Assembly (NCBI GenBank): GCA_049670505.1
Contig: JBATTK010000085.1
Coordinates: 3,184 to 67,183 of the forward strand
Direction: 5' to 3'
DNA: 64,000 bases
Origin: JBATTK01 sp049670505
GTDB lineage: Bacteria; Bacteroidota; Bacteroidia; Flavobacteriales; Flavobacteriaceae
Shown: positions 34,112 to 42,866 of the stretch, piece by piece
Layout: each line of letters starts with the position of its first letter
Position numbering within the stretch: position 1 is the first letter of the stretch
Notes under the pieces: generated by a model
Databases searched by the model: none
What the model was told of the DNA's origin: nothing
What the model saw: only the letters and a program-made list of their open reading frames with translations
Program-made: the position numbers and the translations under genes

Positions 34112-34147
34112 AAAAAAGCCCTTACTATATGGTAAGGACTCTTTTAA
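34112..34147. terminator. Isolated terminator-like hairpin between trhO and recA
   Basis: CCTTAC / GTAAGG pair around TATATG (34120-34137), extended by partly matched AGC/ACT arms and flanked by an A7 run on the left and CTTTT on the right. It lies in the divergent trhO-recA gap, where neither neighbour should end. It could be a bidirectional terminator, a leader attenuator for trhO, or part of a short unknown transcript. The rest of 34040-34350 shows only a possible recA promoter (TTG at 34300, TAATTTAG at 34323). Confidence 0.45.
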
Positions 34148-34350
34148 GACCACTCCTTATATTTTCTTTTTCATAGAAATTAAAACGTAGGATAATGACC
34201 ATCGCTGCCCAAAATTCCAAAAGGAACACGGTATATCTTTTTAGAACGTAGTTCTAGTTTCTATAGAGATGCTTGTTTTGGCAAAAGGTTGCGTTGCCGT
34301 TGGGATATGAAAAAAGAAATGGTAATTTAGCGTCCCTAACATTTTATGAA

Positions 34351-35358
34351 ATGAGTTCAGAAAAAGAAGCAAAATTAAAAGCCCTAAAACTTACATTGGA
34401 TAAACTGGATAAAACCTATGGCAAAGGTGCCGTTATGAAGATGGGCGATAGTGTTGTTGAAAATGTAGAAGTAATTCCTTCAGGTTCCTTGGGTCTAGAT
34501 GTTGCTTTGGGCGTAGGAGGCTATCCCAGAGGAAGGGTAATTGAAATTTATGGTCCGGAATCTTCCGGAAAAACCACACTTACACTTCATGCCATGGCAG
34601 AAGCCCAAAAAAATGGGGGAATCGCCGCCTTTATTGATGCCGAACATGCCTTTGATCGTTTTTATGCACAAAAACTGGGAGTGGATATCGATAATTTAAT
34701 AATTTCCCAACCCGATAACGGGGAACAGGCATTGGAAATAACAGATAATCTAATTCGCTCGGGAGCTATCGATATTGTCGTTATAGATTCTGTTGCCGCA
34801 TTGACCCCAAAAAGCGAAATAGAGGGGGAAATGGGAGATTCCAAGATGGGGCTCCATGCAAGATTGATGTCCCAAGCGTTGCGAAAGTTGACGGGTTCCA
34901 TTAGTAAAACCAATTGTACCGTAATTTTTATCAATCAGTTGCGTGAAAAAATTGGAGTGATGTTCGGAAATCCTGAAACTACCACTGGTGGAAATGCACT
35001 TAAATTTTATGCTTCCGTTCGTTTGGATATTAGAAGATCCACACAAATAAAGGATACCGACGGGGGCGTACAGGGAAACAAGACCCGTGTAAAAGTGGTA
35101 AAGAACAAAGTTGCACCTCCTTTTAGAACCGCCGAATTTGACATTATGTACGGAGCAGGTATTTCAAAAGTTGGTGAAGTCCTGGACCTGGGCGTTGAAT
35201 ATGAAATCATCAAAAAAAGTGGTTCATGGTTCAGCTATGGCGAAACCAAATTAGGTCAGGGCAGGGATGCCGTAAAAGCTCTTTTACAGGACAACCCTGA
35301 ACTTTCCGAGGAATTGGAAGCCAAAATAAAGGAAGCTATAAGTGTAGTTAAAGCTTAA
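34351..35358 (+). CDS. recA: Recombinase RecA
   Basis: RecA forms filaments on single-stranded DNA for recombination and SOS signalling. The 335-residue protein has Walker A GPESSGKT (68-75), Walker B VVIDSVAAL, loop L1/L2 segments EGEMGDSKMGLHARLMSQAL and NQLREKIGVMFGNPETTTGG, and a normal C-terminal domain. ATG 34351 (MSSEKEAKLK) is the family start; the open frame to 34273 is only leader. No LexA-type box was recognised upstream. Confidence 0.97.
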   Translation: MSSEKEAKLKALKLTLDKLDKTYGKGAVMKMGDSVVENVEVIPSGSLGLDVALGVGGYPRGRVIEIYGPESSGKTTLTLHAMAEAQKNGGIAAFIDAEHAFDRFYAQKLGVDIDNLIISQPDNGEQALEITDNLIRSGAIDIVVIDSVAALTPKSEIEGEMGDSKMGLHARLMSQALRKLTGSISKTNCTVIFINQLREKIGVMFGNPETTTGGNALKFYASVRLDIRRSTQIKDTDGGVQGNKTRVKVVKNKVAPPFRTAEFDIMYGAGISKVGEVLDLGVEYEIIKKSGSWFSYGETKLGQGRDAVKALLQDNPELSEELEAKIKEAISVVKA

Positions 35359-35444
35359 AGCGCAATATCTATAATTTAGGTATTTTAACCTTATTTACGC
35401 AACCTTTGCCTTTGGCTAACATCTTTTGATTAAAAAGACTTGTT

Positions 35445-35873
35445 ATGAAGAGGTTGTTGTTTTTTCTTTTCATTGCTCTTGCAATTCTATCCCTCAATTC
35501 CTGCGATATTGATGATGGGCCAAATTTCAATTTTGTCTCGTTGCAAATCGTGGATGTGGAAGTTCCGGAATCTTTTACCCTTAATGAAACACATGTAATC
35601 AAAGTGACGTATCTAAGACCGAACGGTTGTACTTCTTTTCAAGGTTTTGATATTGCCAAACCAGATGTAACCGTACGGAATGTTGTGGCGATCGGTGCCG
35701 TACGAACTGATTTGGTATGTACGGAAGAAACGGAAACGGTTGAAACCTCATTTAGGTTTATTGCGCTGTTTTCGGATACCTATTTGTTTCAATTCTGGAC
35801 CGGCGAAGATGCGGACGGAAATCCGGAATATCTTGAGATAGAAGTGCCTGTAAACCAAGAGCAGACGAATTAA
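35445..35873 (+). CDS. Small lipoprotein of unknown function
   Basis: A 142-residue protein with a clear lipoprotein signal (lipobox LNSC, Cys20, followed by DIDD). The mature part is predicted beta-rich with two further Cys (NGCTSF, LVCTEE) that may form a disulfide, suggesting one Ig-like or lipocalin-like domain. It precedes the ECF sigma factor gene by 28 bases in the same direction, so it may belong to that envelope-stress unit. No family recognised. Confidence 0.75.
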   Translation: MKRLLFFLFIALAILSLNSCDIDDGPNFNFVSLQIVDVEVPESFTLNETHVIKVTYLRPNGCTSFQGFDIAKPDVTVRNVVAIGAVRTDLVCTEETETVETSFRFIALFSDTYLFQFWTGEDADGNPEYLEIEVPVNQEQTN

Positions 35874-35901
35874 TTAAAACATAATCTAACCAACAAATAT
35901 T

Positions 35902-36468
35902 TTGAGTCTGGAAGAACTCATAAACAATTGCAAAAAAGGCAATAGAACCGCGCAGGAACAATTATACAGGAAATACTCCCGTATACTGTTTGGTATATGT
36001 CTTAAATATTCCCGTAATAAAACGGAAGCGGAAGATAATTTGCATGACAGTTTTATGACCATTTTCGACAAAATAGACCAATATAAATTTAAAGGTTCCT
36101 TTGAAGGTTGGATAAAACGAATAACGGTCAATACCGTACTCCAAAAATATAGAAAGGAAGAACATTTAAATGTAGTTTCGGAAAATATTCAAGAGGATAC
36201 GGCGGTAGACTCCGATTATAAGGATATTGGTCTTTCTACCCTTCTCCAATATATTCAGGAATTGCCCAATAAATATCGAATGACCTTTAATTTGTACGTG
36301 CTTGATGGGTATACCCATAGGGAAATTGCGGAAATGTTGGGAACATCTTCCGGGACATCCAAATCCAATCTTGCCAGGGCAAGAGTGATTTTGAAGGAAA
36401 AAATAGAGACAGGCCGGACTAAAGCGATTATCGGAATCCTAATCATTTTTACAGGGTTTTATGTATGA
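35902..36468 (+). CDS. ECF-family RNA polymerase sigma factor
   Basis: A 188-residue sigma-70 family protein of the ECF group: region 2 (about 15-85; AQEQLYRKYSRILFGICLKY, AEDNLHDSFMTIF, FEGWIKRITVNTVLQKYRK) and region 4 (about 115-170; LPNKYRMTFNLYVLDGYTHR, EIAEMLGTSSGTSKSNLARA). Start is TTG 35902 (SLEELINNCKKGN matches the usual family start). A hydrophobic tail of about 20 residues (AIIGILIIFTGFYV) is unusual and could touch the membrane. The next gene carries an anti-sigma-like N-terminus and is its probable partner. Confidence 0.9.
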   Translation: MSLEELINNCKKGNRTAQEQLYRKYSRILFGICLKYSRNKTEAEDNLHDSFMTIFDKIDQYKFKGSFEGWIKRITVNTVLQKYRKEEHLNVVSENIQEDTAVDSDYKDIGLSTLLQYIQELPNKYRMTFNLYVLDGYTHREIAEMLGTSSGTSKSNLARARVILKEKIETGRTKAIIGILIIFTGFYV

Positions 36469-36534
36469 TAATTGAAGGATTACAGCAGTGCGTATAGAAA
36501 GAGAAAATATAAAAATTGCATAATTCATTGCAGC

Positions 36535-38079
36535 ATGAGTAAAAAGAAAATAGATGAACTGTTCCAAGAGAAGTTGAAGAGCTTCGATGAAATTCCGGAT
36601 GAAAAAGTCTGGAAGGCCATCGAAACTTCCTTGGACCAAAGGAAAAAATCCCGCAAGCTTATCCCCCTATGGTGGAAGCTGGGCGGTGTGGCGGCACTAT
36701 TGGCCATTGTTTTGTATGTCATAAATCCATTTGCAAGTGGTCCGGATATAGAAACTATTATAACCGATGTGGATGATACAAAAACCCAAAAAATAGAACA
36801 GAACAAGAGTCCGGACAATAGGGATCATACGGTACCGGACGAAAATTTGGAAAAAGTGGTGACCACTCCGGAAAACAATGCGCAAATCAATGCCGATGAT
36901 CATGTAACTCCCTTAGAAAAAAAATCGTCCTATCCGGAAACTACAGAAGAAAGTCTGGCCAATTCTCAGATAAAAAAAGAACAAACACATGACATAGACC
37001 AAAACATCGGAAATCAAAAAAACCGGATTAGCTCGGCAGGCTCACAAAACAAATCGACAAATGATAACAAAGACATAGCTAAGACCAACAAAGAAGATTC
37101 TTTTATCGATTCCAAAAAAGAGGCTATTGCCAAAAATTTGGAGGAAGACCAAATCAACCATCAAAAAAATCAAAATCCTAAGGAAAATAAAGAGAAAGGT
37201 ATCTTTAAAAAAGAGATGGGCAAGGAAGCGGTTGTACAGACCGATAAACAAAAACAGACCGATGCAATAGAAGAGAGTAATAAGAAATCTATTTTTGATG
37301 AAATTGCGGCGCAGGAAGAGGAGGCATTAATTGCAGAAAACAATACGGGAAAATGGTCTGTTGGACCTAGCGTGGCCCCTGTTTATTTTGATTCCTTTGG
37401 CGAAGGTTCCCCTATCCATTCCGATTTTACACCCAATTCCAAATCCGGTAATGTGAACTTTAGTTATGGCCTTTCCGTATCCTATGAAATCAATAAAAGA
37501 TTAAGTCTACGTACGGGTATCCATAAAGTAGATTATGGCTACGATACTGATCAAGTTGAATTCTCTTCGTCCATAGATGGTTCCACAAATGCGGTTATAG
37601 ATAATATTGATTATTCCCGCGCTTCAAGAAATCTGGTTATACGAAGTAAAGCTTCCGGCGGCTTTTCCGATCCGCTTTCAAATTCAGTCGAATTTGTAAG
37701 CGCGGAAACCCCTTCCCTTGATGGCAGAATGGTACAGGAATTTGGATATTTGGAAGTCCCCTTTGAGCTTAACTACGCTTTGGTAGACAAAAAGATGGGC
37801 GTAAATGTCATAGGTGGTTTTAGTTCATTGTTCCTTGTGGATGATGCTATTCGCCTTGAATCCGAAGGTCTTTCTACAGAAGTCGGCACAAGTAATAAAA
37901 TTAATTCGGTAAACTTCAGTACCAATGTAGGTTTGGGTATTAATTATAAGTTTAGCTCAAAAGTACGATTGAATGTGGAACCTATATTTAAATATCAACT
38001 GAATACATTTTCCGAAACTGCCGGCGATTTTAGACCATTTTCAATAGGTGTTTACAGTGGTATAAACTACAGGTTTTAA
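36535..38079 (+). CDS. Anti-sigma-like, dual-membrane beta-barrel protein
   Basis: A 514-residue protein with four parts: a cytosolic helical segment (1-45; KIDELFQEKLKSFDEIPDEK), one membrane helix (about 47-66; GGVAALLAIVLYVINPF), a roughly 205-residue linker very rich in Lys, Asn, Gln, Glu and Asp (67-271), and a C-terminal outer-membrane beta-barrel (272-514) ending in aromatic NYRF. This would tie a sigma-binding tip in the cytosol to a barrel in the outer membrane, as in the dual membrane-spanning anti-sigma factors reported in Bacteroides. It follows the ECF sigma gene by 66 bases. ATG 36535 was chosen; the upstream frame is leader. Binding to the sigma factor is inferred. Confidence 0.8.
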   Translation: MSKKKIDELFQEKLKSFDEIPDEKVWKAIETSLDQRKKSRKLIPLWWKLGGVAALLAIVLYVINPFASGPDIETIITDVDDTKTQKIEQNKSPDNRDHTVPDENLEKVVTTPENNAQINADDHVTPLEKKSSYPETTEESLANSQIKKEQTHDIDQNIGNQKNRISSAGSQNKSTNDNKDIAKTNKEDSFIDSKKEAIAKNLEEDQINHQKNQNPKENKEKGIFKKEMGKEAVVQTDKQKQTDAIEESNKKSIFDEIAAQEEEALIAENNTGKWSVGPSVAPVYFDSFGEGSPIHSDFTPNSKSGNVNFSYGLSVSYEINKRLSLRTGIHKVDYGYDTDQVEFSSSIDGSTNAVIDNIDYSRASRNLVIRSKASGGFSDPLSNSVEFVSAETPSLDGRMVQEFGYLEVPFELNYALVDKKMGVNVIGGFSSLFLVDDAIRLESEGLSTEVGTSNKINSVNFSTNVGLGINYKFSSKVRLNVEPIFKYQLNTFSETAGDFRPFSIGVYSGINYRF

Positions 38080-38122
38080 GGAGGTTGGTTAGGTTAGTTA
38101 TTGCCCACGCAATAACGCCTTT

Positions 38123-38155
38123 ACGCCCTGGCAACTCCGTCAGGGCGTTCTTTAT
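38123..38155. terminator. Bidirectional terminator between the barrel gene and plsC
   Basis: ACGCCCTG (38123-38130) pairs with CAGGGCGT (38141-38148) around a 10-base loop, followed by TCTTTATTT on the plus strand. It lies between the convergent barrel and plsC genes and touches the end of plsC. Confidence 0.85.
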
Positions 38156-38898
38156 TTCTTCAAATCCGCCGTAAGCTCTTTCAAAATAACATTTCGGACC
38201 TGATCGCGCAGTGTGGCCTTTTCTTCTTCTTTAAGTCGATCGGTCTTAAAAAAAGAATGCACCTTCGCCCGGGTTACACCAGGGCCTCCACTTAAAAGTG
38301 TAAAGGGGAAACGTTTCTTATTGTCATAAAAAGTAATGGGCACCACAGGTATTCCATGTGAAATGGTCATTTTAAAGGCGCCATCCTTAAATTCATCCAG
38401 CACTATATGTTCCTCCGGCACTCCCCCCTCCGGAAAAATACAAATACTCAATCCTTGGCCCAATCTTCGTTTTGCCCTCATATATACGCCTGTTCTACTT
38501 CTAGAATCCTCTCGGTCTACCATAATACAGACCCGCTTGTAAAAAAATCCAAAAATGGGAATTTTTACCAATTCCTTCTTCCCAACAAAAACAAAAGGAT
38601 TCCTGCTCACCCTCAACATTAGCATAATATCCAACATACTGGTATGGTTTGCTACCAACATATAGCTTTTTCCTTTTATCATTTGTTGTTCCCGCCTAAT
38701 CTTAGGAAAACATCCCATTCCGTGCAAAATTGGCGCGGCCCACAAATTTCGGGCCAACCAAAAAAACCAGGGATACCATTTTTCCGAAAGGGTAGATATG
38801 AATAAAAATGGAAAAAAAAGCACTATAGGTAGTGTAACCAATATATAGAACCAAATGCGGTACGCTATATGGCCTATGTTTTTAAAAAAGCTGCCCAT
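38152..38898 (-). CDS. plsC: 1-acyl-sn-glycerol-3-phosphate acyltransferase
   Basis: PlsC adds the second acyl chain to lysophosphatidic acid to give phosphatidic acid at the inner membrane. The 248-residue protein has an N-terminal hydrophobic anchor (about 10-35), the catalytic NHTSMLD (H-x4-D), the substrate loop FPEGGVPEE and the VPITFYD block. Length is typical. It is a single gene with the terminator at its 3' end. Confidence 0.92.
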   Translation of the reverse strand: MGSFFKNIGHIAYRIWFYILVTLPIVLFFPFLFISTLSEKWYPWFFWLARNLWAAPILHGMGCFPKIRREQQMIKGKSYMLVANHTSMLDIMLMLRVSRNPFVFVGKKELVKIPIFGFFYKRVCIMVDREDSRSRTGVYMRAKRRLGQGLSICIFPEGGVPEEHIVLDEFKDGAFKMTISHGIPVVPITFYDNKKRFPFTLLSGGPGVTRAKVHSFFKTDRLKEEEKATLRDQVRNVILKELTADLKK

Positions 38899-39034
38899 GG
38901 GATCAAAAGTAATAATTTCGATTGTTCAAAATTTTTATTTCCAGTAGAAAAATAAAAGTTTCTTCGCACTGCGTAGCTTTCTTAAATAGAAGAATACCGA
39001 TAGGTATTTAAAAGATTTGTTTTACTTGACGCTA

Positions 39035-39068
39035 TTTGGCCCATTTTTTATGATTTGTTTTAACTTTG
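39035..39068 (+). promoter_or_regulatory. Putative trpS promoter
   Basis: TTTG at 39035-39038 and TAACTTTG at 39061-39068 with a 22-base spacer resemble the Bacteroidota promoter; the spacer is slightly long. The trpS ATG follows 22 bases later. Confidence 0.55.
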
Positions 39069-39090
39069 CCCTCGTTATCAATTCATATCA

Positions 39091-40059
39091 ATGGCTAGAA
39101 TCTTAACAGGAATACAAAGTACCGGAACACCACACTTAGGGAATATTTTGGGAGCCATTGCCCCTGCATTAAAAATGGCGGAGAATCCAAAGAACGAATC
39201 TTTTCTTTTCATTGCGGATATGCATTCACTGACACAGATAAAGGATGGGAAGGAGCTTAAGAACAATACCTATGCCACAGCCGCCACTTGGTTAGCTTTT
39301 GGTCTCAACATTGATCAAACGGTCTTTTACAGACAAAGTGATGTGCCACAGGTAACAGAATTGGCATGGTACCTTAGTTGTTTTTTTCCCTACCAACGTC
39401 TTACACTTGCCCATTCGTTCAAGGATAAGGCCTATCGCTTGGAAGATGTTAATGCGGGCCTGTTTTCCTATCCTATGTTAATGGCTGCGGATATATTACT
39501 TTACGATGCCCATATTGTTCCCGTAGGAAAAGATCAATTGCAACATTTGGAAATGACAAGAGATGTGGCTTCGCGTTTCCATGCCCAGTTGGGGGAAACA
39601 TTTGTGCTTCCCGAAGCGCAAGTGCAAAAGGAAACCATGTATATCCCTGGAACCGACGGTGAAAAAATGAGTAAAAGCAAGGGAAATATCATCAATATTT
39701 TTCAATCGGACAAAAAGCTTCGTAAACAAATTATGGGTATTCAGACGGATAGCACCCCTATGGAAGCACCAAAGAATCCGGACACCGACAATATCTTTGC
39801 ACTCTACAAAATTATGGCTTCTGATAAGCAGATTTCAGAAATGCGGTCCAACTACTTAAATGGCAACTATGGATACGGACATGCAAAACAGGCGTTGTTC
39901 GAAGTTGTTCTGGAAAAGTTTGGGAACGCCCGGGAAAAATTCGATTACTATATGAACCATCTTAATGAGGTAGACGATGTGTTGGCCATAGGGGCCGAAA
40001 AAGCTAAAAAAGTAGCGGATGTTGTACTAGAAAGGGTAAGGAGCAAAGTTGGGTATTAA
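39091..40059 (+). CDS. trpS: Tryptophan-tRNA ligase
   Basis: TrpRS charges tRNA-Trp using ATP. The 322-residue class Ic synthetase shows the HIGH-like motif TGTPHLGNILGAI (about 10-22), the Trp/ATP pocket residues in PMLMAADILLYDA and VPVGKDQLQHLEMTRD, and the KMSKS loop GEKMSKSKGN. Length matches bacterial TrpRS. Single gene with its own promoter. Confidence 0.96.
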   Translation: MARILTGIQSTGTPHLGNILGAIAPALKMAENPKNESFLFIADMHSLTQIKDGKELKNNTYATAATWLAFGLNIDQTVFYRQSDVPQVTELAWYLSCFFPYQRLTLAHSFKDKAYRLEDVNAGLFSYPMLMAADILLYDAHIVPVGKDQLQHLEMTRDVASRFHAQLGETFVLPEAQVQKETMYIPGTDGEKMSKSKGNIINIFQSDKKLRKQIMGIQTDSTPMEAPKNPDTDNIFALYKIMASDKQISEMRSNYLNGNYGYGHAKQALFEVVLEKFGNAREKFDYYMNHLNEVDDVLAIGAEKAKKVADVVLERVRSKVGY

Positions 40060-40183
40060 TCGGGTTCAGCAATCCAATTCTATTTCTTATAATTAGATCA
40101 CTCTGGATTCCATAGAACAAAATCACATCTAAAATCAGCAGAATCAAAACTATGATGAGCAAGATATTTGTAAAACCCTGCAT
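40004..40183 (-). CDS. Doubtful small membrane peptide
   Basis: A 59-codon minus-strand frame starting MQGFTNILLIIVLILLILDV, with one very hydrophobic helix of about 23 residues. Its last 19 codons overlap the 3' end of trpS. The hydrophobic start and lack of other content here make it worth noting, but the overlap and lack of any known family leave it doubtful. It could instead be chance open frame. Confidence 0.2.
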   Translation of the reverse strand: MQGFTNILLIIVLILLILDVILFYGIQSDLIIRNRIGLLNPINTQLCSLPFLVQHPLLF

Positions 40184-40451
40184 ACGTTTTATTTTCAAAG
40201 AAAAGTACGATTAATTTTAAAAATAATATCCTAAATCCTTTGATTAGATGAAGTAGTTGTCTCCCTTCTCATAAGAATAGACGTGGAAAGCTTCGGGCGG
40301 CACACAAAAATTGCTAATTTTCGCTAAAATCCAAAAAGTTTAAATGAGTTCTACGAGTTGATAATTTAGAGCGAGCTTCCTACAATCCTTCTTGATTTCT
40401 ATCGAAACCGAAAAGTAGGCCTGTGAATCCTAACGAAAACCAATAGTGCTA

Positions 40452-40615
40452 TAAAAGACTCCCTGGTCGGTTTTGTTGACCATAGAAAGGCATTATAAAG
40501 TCTCAACTAAAGATTTAAAATGGCATTTCATCGATGAAATGCCATAATCAGGGTCATTAAATAGCAAAACAGTACCGTTACAGACCGCTTGGTCTGGAAA
40601 AATGGATTCCCGACT
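40452..40615. repeat. Three-hairpin intergenic element, copy 2
   Basis: The same three-hairpin order as at 10785-10949: AAAAGAC...GGTCGGTTTTGT (40453-40476); a perfect 26-base palindrome centred on TTTCATCGATGAAA (40520-40545); and CAGAC/GTCTG (40581-40595) followed by GGAAAAATGGATTCCCG. Landmark spacing is 56 and 59 bases, against 57 and 59 in copy 1. In the second hairpin several copy 1 mismatches are perfect pairs here. It lies 390 bases after trpS and before the 3' end of dprA. The preceding gap 40184-40450 holds nothing recognisable. Confidence 0.65.
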
Positions 40616-40653
40616 TCATTCTGACTAGGCCCGGGAATCGCTCGGGAATGACA
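40606..40653. repeat. REP-like inverted repeat next to dprA
   Basis: ATTCCCGA (40606-40613) and TCGGGAAT (40642-40649) are exact inverted repeats, with an inner CCCGGGAATCGCTCGGG, ending in GACAA two bases before the dprA stop. It is of the ATTCCCG...CGGGAATGACA form common to REP-type repeats, and its left arm overlaps the end of the three-hairpin element. It may also serve as the dprA terminator. Confidence 0.5.
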
Positions 40654-40655
40654 AA

Positions 40656-41759
40656 TTAGATCGCTTCGAACAACTTTCCGGGCAAAGGACGTATTGCCCC
40701 TTTCATTTCCATATGCAGCAGCGTGGAAGAAGCCCTAAAAATTGGTAATTTGCACTCCAACGCTATAGTATCCAAAAGTTGTTTGCCTTCTTTTTGTAGA
40801 TACGTATAAATAGTTTTTTCGTTAGTATCCATTTCAACAAACAATTGTTTTTGAACACATTTTGCTTCTTTTTCCCCAACTTCCCAATCCAACAGATAAA
40901 CCAAATCCGCGGCAGACGTTAACATATGTGCCTTTTGTTGTTTTATAAGATTATTACATCCGATACTAAACTTATCTTGTGCGCGTCCTGGTACCGCAAA
41001 AACATCCCTATGGTAACTATTCGCAATATCCGCTGTCACCAGGCTACCGCCTTTTTCGGCAGATTCAACCACAATGGTCGCTTCGCTCATCCCGGCTATA
41101 ATACGGTTACGCTTCAAAAAATTCTCTCGCTCCGGATTACTACTGCTCCAAAACTCGGTAAGGAACCCACCATTCTTCTCTATATCCCCAACATATTTGG
41201 AATGAGCTTTTGGATATATCTGGTTTAGCCCGTGCGCTAGGCAGCCTATGGTCTGTAAACCATGCTTTACTGCTGCCTTTTGTATGCAAATATCTACCCC
41301 ATACGCAAAACCACTTACGATTATTGGGTCCAAAGGTGCTAAATCGGCAATAAAATCTTCGCAAAACCTTGTTCCATAACTTGTAATGTTCCGAGTGCCT
41401 ACTACACTAATAATTTTTCTATCTGTTAAATCTATATTTCCTCTTTTGAAAAGTAAAATAGGACTGTCCACACAATGTTTCAAATAGGGCGGATAATCTT
41501 CACCCATAAAATACGAATAGGTCACTTTATGCTCTTGCATAAACTGAAATTCATCTTCGGCCGCTTCCAAATAGGTAGCGTCATGTAAGTGCCTTATGGT
41601 CAACCTGCCAATTCCGTCAATTTTTAAAAGATGCTGCACTTTATCCTCAAAAATAGCCATTGGACCGCCACAATGGGAAATCAGTTTTTTAGCCGTAACA
41701 TCGCCTATATTTGGAATATGTTGTAATCGCAATACGGCAATTAATTCATTACGAGTCAT
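40656..41759 (-). CDS. dprA: DNA-processing protein DprA
   Basis: DprA protects incoming single-stranded DNA in natural transformation and loads RecA. The 367-residue protein has an N-terminal helix-hairpin-helix/SAM-like region, the Rossmann-fold core with SVVGTRNITSYGTRF, IVSGFAYGVDICIQKAAVKH and GSLVTADIANSYHRDVFAVPG, and a C-terminal winged helix (about 305-365). It suggests possible competence, but no com genes are in this window. The start is ATG at 41759. Confidence 0.93.
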   Translation of the reverse strand: MTRNELIAVLRLQHIPNIGDVTAKKLISHCGGPMAIFEDKVQHLLKIDGIGRLTIRHLHDATYLEAAEDEFQFMQEHKVTYSYFMGEDYPPYLKHCVDSPILLFKRGNIDLTDRKIISVVGTRNITSYGTRFCEDFIADLAPLDPIIVSGFAYGVDICIQKAAVKHGLQTIGCLAHGLNQIYPKAHSKYVGDIEKNGGFLTEFWSSSNPERENFLKRNRIIAGMSEATIVVESAEKGGSLVTADIANSYHRDVFAVPGRAQDKFSIGCNNLIKQQKAHMLTSAADLVYLLDWEVGEKEAKCVQKQLFVEMDTNEKTIYTYLQKEGKQLLDTIALECKLPIFRASSTLLHMEMKGAIRPLPGKLFEAI

Positions 41760-41863
41760 TTATAAGTCCCTCTTAGTTATTCACAAAATACATAAAATAT
41801 AATGTTAATAAAAAGTTATGTAGCGAGTTTAGTACCTTTATATTTTTTATAATATTTGTCCTT

Positions 41864-42805
41864 ATGGGAACGGAACATTATATAGGAGAGTTATTATATC
41901 GCTATAATTGCGTTGTTGTGCCCGAGTTCGGAGCTTTTCTAGCTCAAATGAAATCGGCTGTAATCCATGAGACTACAAATGCCTTTTATCCTCCTTCCAA
42001 AGTAATTTCGTTCAATGAACAACTGTCTTCCAACGATGGATTGTTGGTTTCCTATATGGCCGACGCCGAAAAAACTACTTACGAAGCTATGCTCTTGCAG
42101 TTAACCAAAACGGTCCAACAATGGAAACTGCAGCTAAAAAAAGAACGATTGGTATTTTCCAATGTTGGCGAATTATGGTTGAATACGGAAGGAAAAATTC
42201 AATTTCAGCCTTCGTATCAAGTTAATTATTTAACCACGTCTTTTGGAATGTCCTCTTTTGTTTCCGTACCCGTTGTAAGAGAAGCGTTAAAAGAGGAAGT
42301 AGCGGAATTAGAAGAAAAAATTCCATTTATTATTACTCCTGAACAAAGGGAAAAAACTTTCTACAGGCCGTATCTAAAATATGCTGCTATACTTTTATTG
42401 GCCTTTTCCACAGGGCTTACGGGTTACCGATTTTATCATGAAAATCTGAACAAGCAACAATTGGCACAGGAAGAAGCACAGGAATTGGTTTCCAAAAATA
42501 TACAGGAAGCTACTTTTTTCAATACCGCCCCGCTAGAATTGCCTAGTATTACGCTTGACGTGGTGAAAAAAAATACAGGAGCACATCACATCATTGCCGG
42601 TGCTTTCAGGGTTCGGCAAAATGCCGATAAAAAAGTGCGCCAACTAAAACGAAGGGGGTTTGATGCCTCTTATCTTGGCATAAACAAATATGGCCTTCAC
42701 CAAGTTACCTATGCTAGCTTTGTTGATCCTGATGAAGCGCTGCAATACCTTAGAAAGGTAAAGCGTACCGAGTCCAGCGAAGCTTGGCTTTTATCCGTAA
42801 AATAG
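41864..42805 (+). CDS. HU/CCDC81-SPOR division-site protein
   Basis: A 313-residue protein of a Bacteroidota-specific architecture: an N-terminal HU-like domain pair (about 1-130; ELLYRYNCVVVPEFGAFLAQ), a linker, one membrane helix (171-188; LKYAAILLLAFSTGLTGY), and a C-terminal SPOR domain (about 237-313; HHIIAGAFRVRQNADKKVRQ) that binds denuded peptidoglycan at the septum. The protein may link a cytosolic partner to the dividing cell wall. It is divergent from dprA. The thioesterase follows after 61 bases with its own promoter element. Confidence 0.87.
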   Translation: MGTEHYIGELLYRYNCVVVPEFGAFLAQMKSAVIHETTNAFYPPSKVISFNEQLSSNDGLLVSYMADAEKTTYEAMLLQLTKTVQQWKLQLKKERLVFSNVGELWLNTEGKIQFQPSYQVNYLTTSFGMSSFVSVPVVREALKEEVAELEEKIPFIITPEQREKTFYRPYLKYAAILLLAFSTGLTGYRFYHENLNKQQLAQEEAQELVSKNIQEATFFNTAPLELPSITLDVVKKNTGAHHIIAGAFRVRQNADKKVRQLKRRGFDASYLGINKYGLHQVTYASFVDPDEALQYLRKVKRTESSEAWLLSVK

Positions 42806-42840
42806 TTTTCCTTCTTCTTTACTTTGGCTTTCAACAGCCG

Positions 42841-42848
42841 TATCTTTG
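42841..42848 (+). promoter_or_regulatory. -7 promoter element of the thioesterase gene
   Basis: TATCTTTG matches the Bacteroidota -7 consensus TAnnTTTG and lies 18 bases before ATG 42867. The only nearby TTTG (42823-42826) is too close for the usual spacing, so only this half is supported. Confidence 0.45.
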
Positions 42849-42866
42849 CGCAAAAATTATACTACT

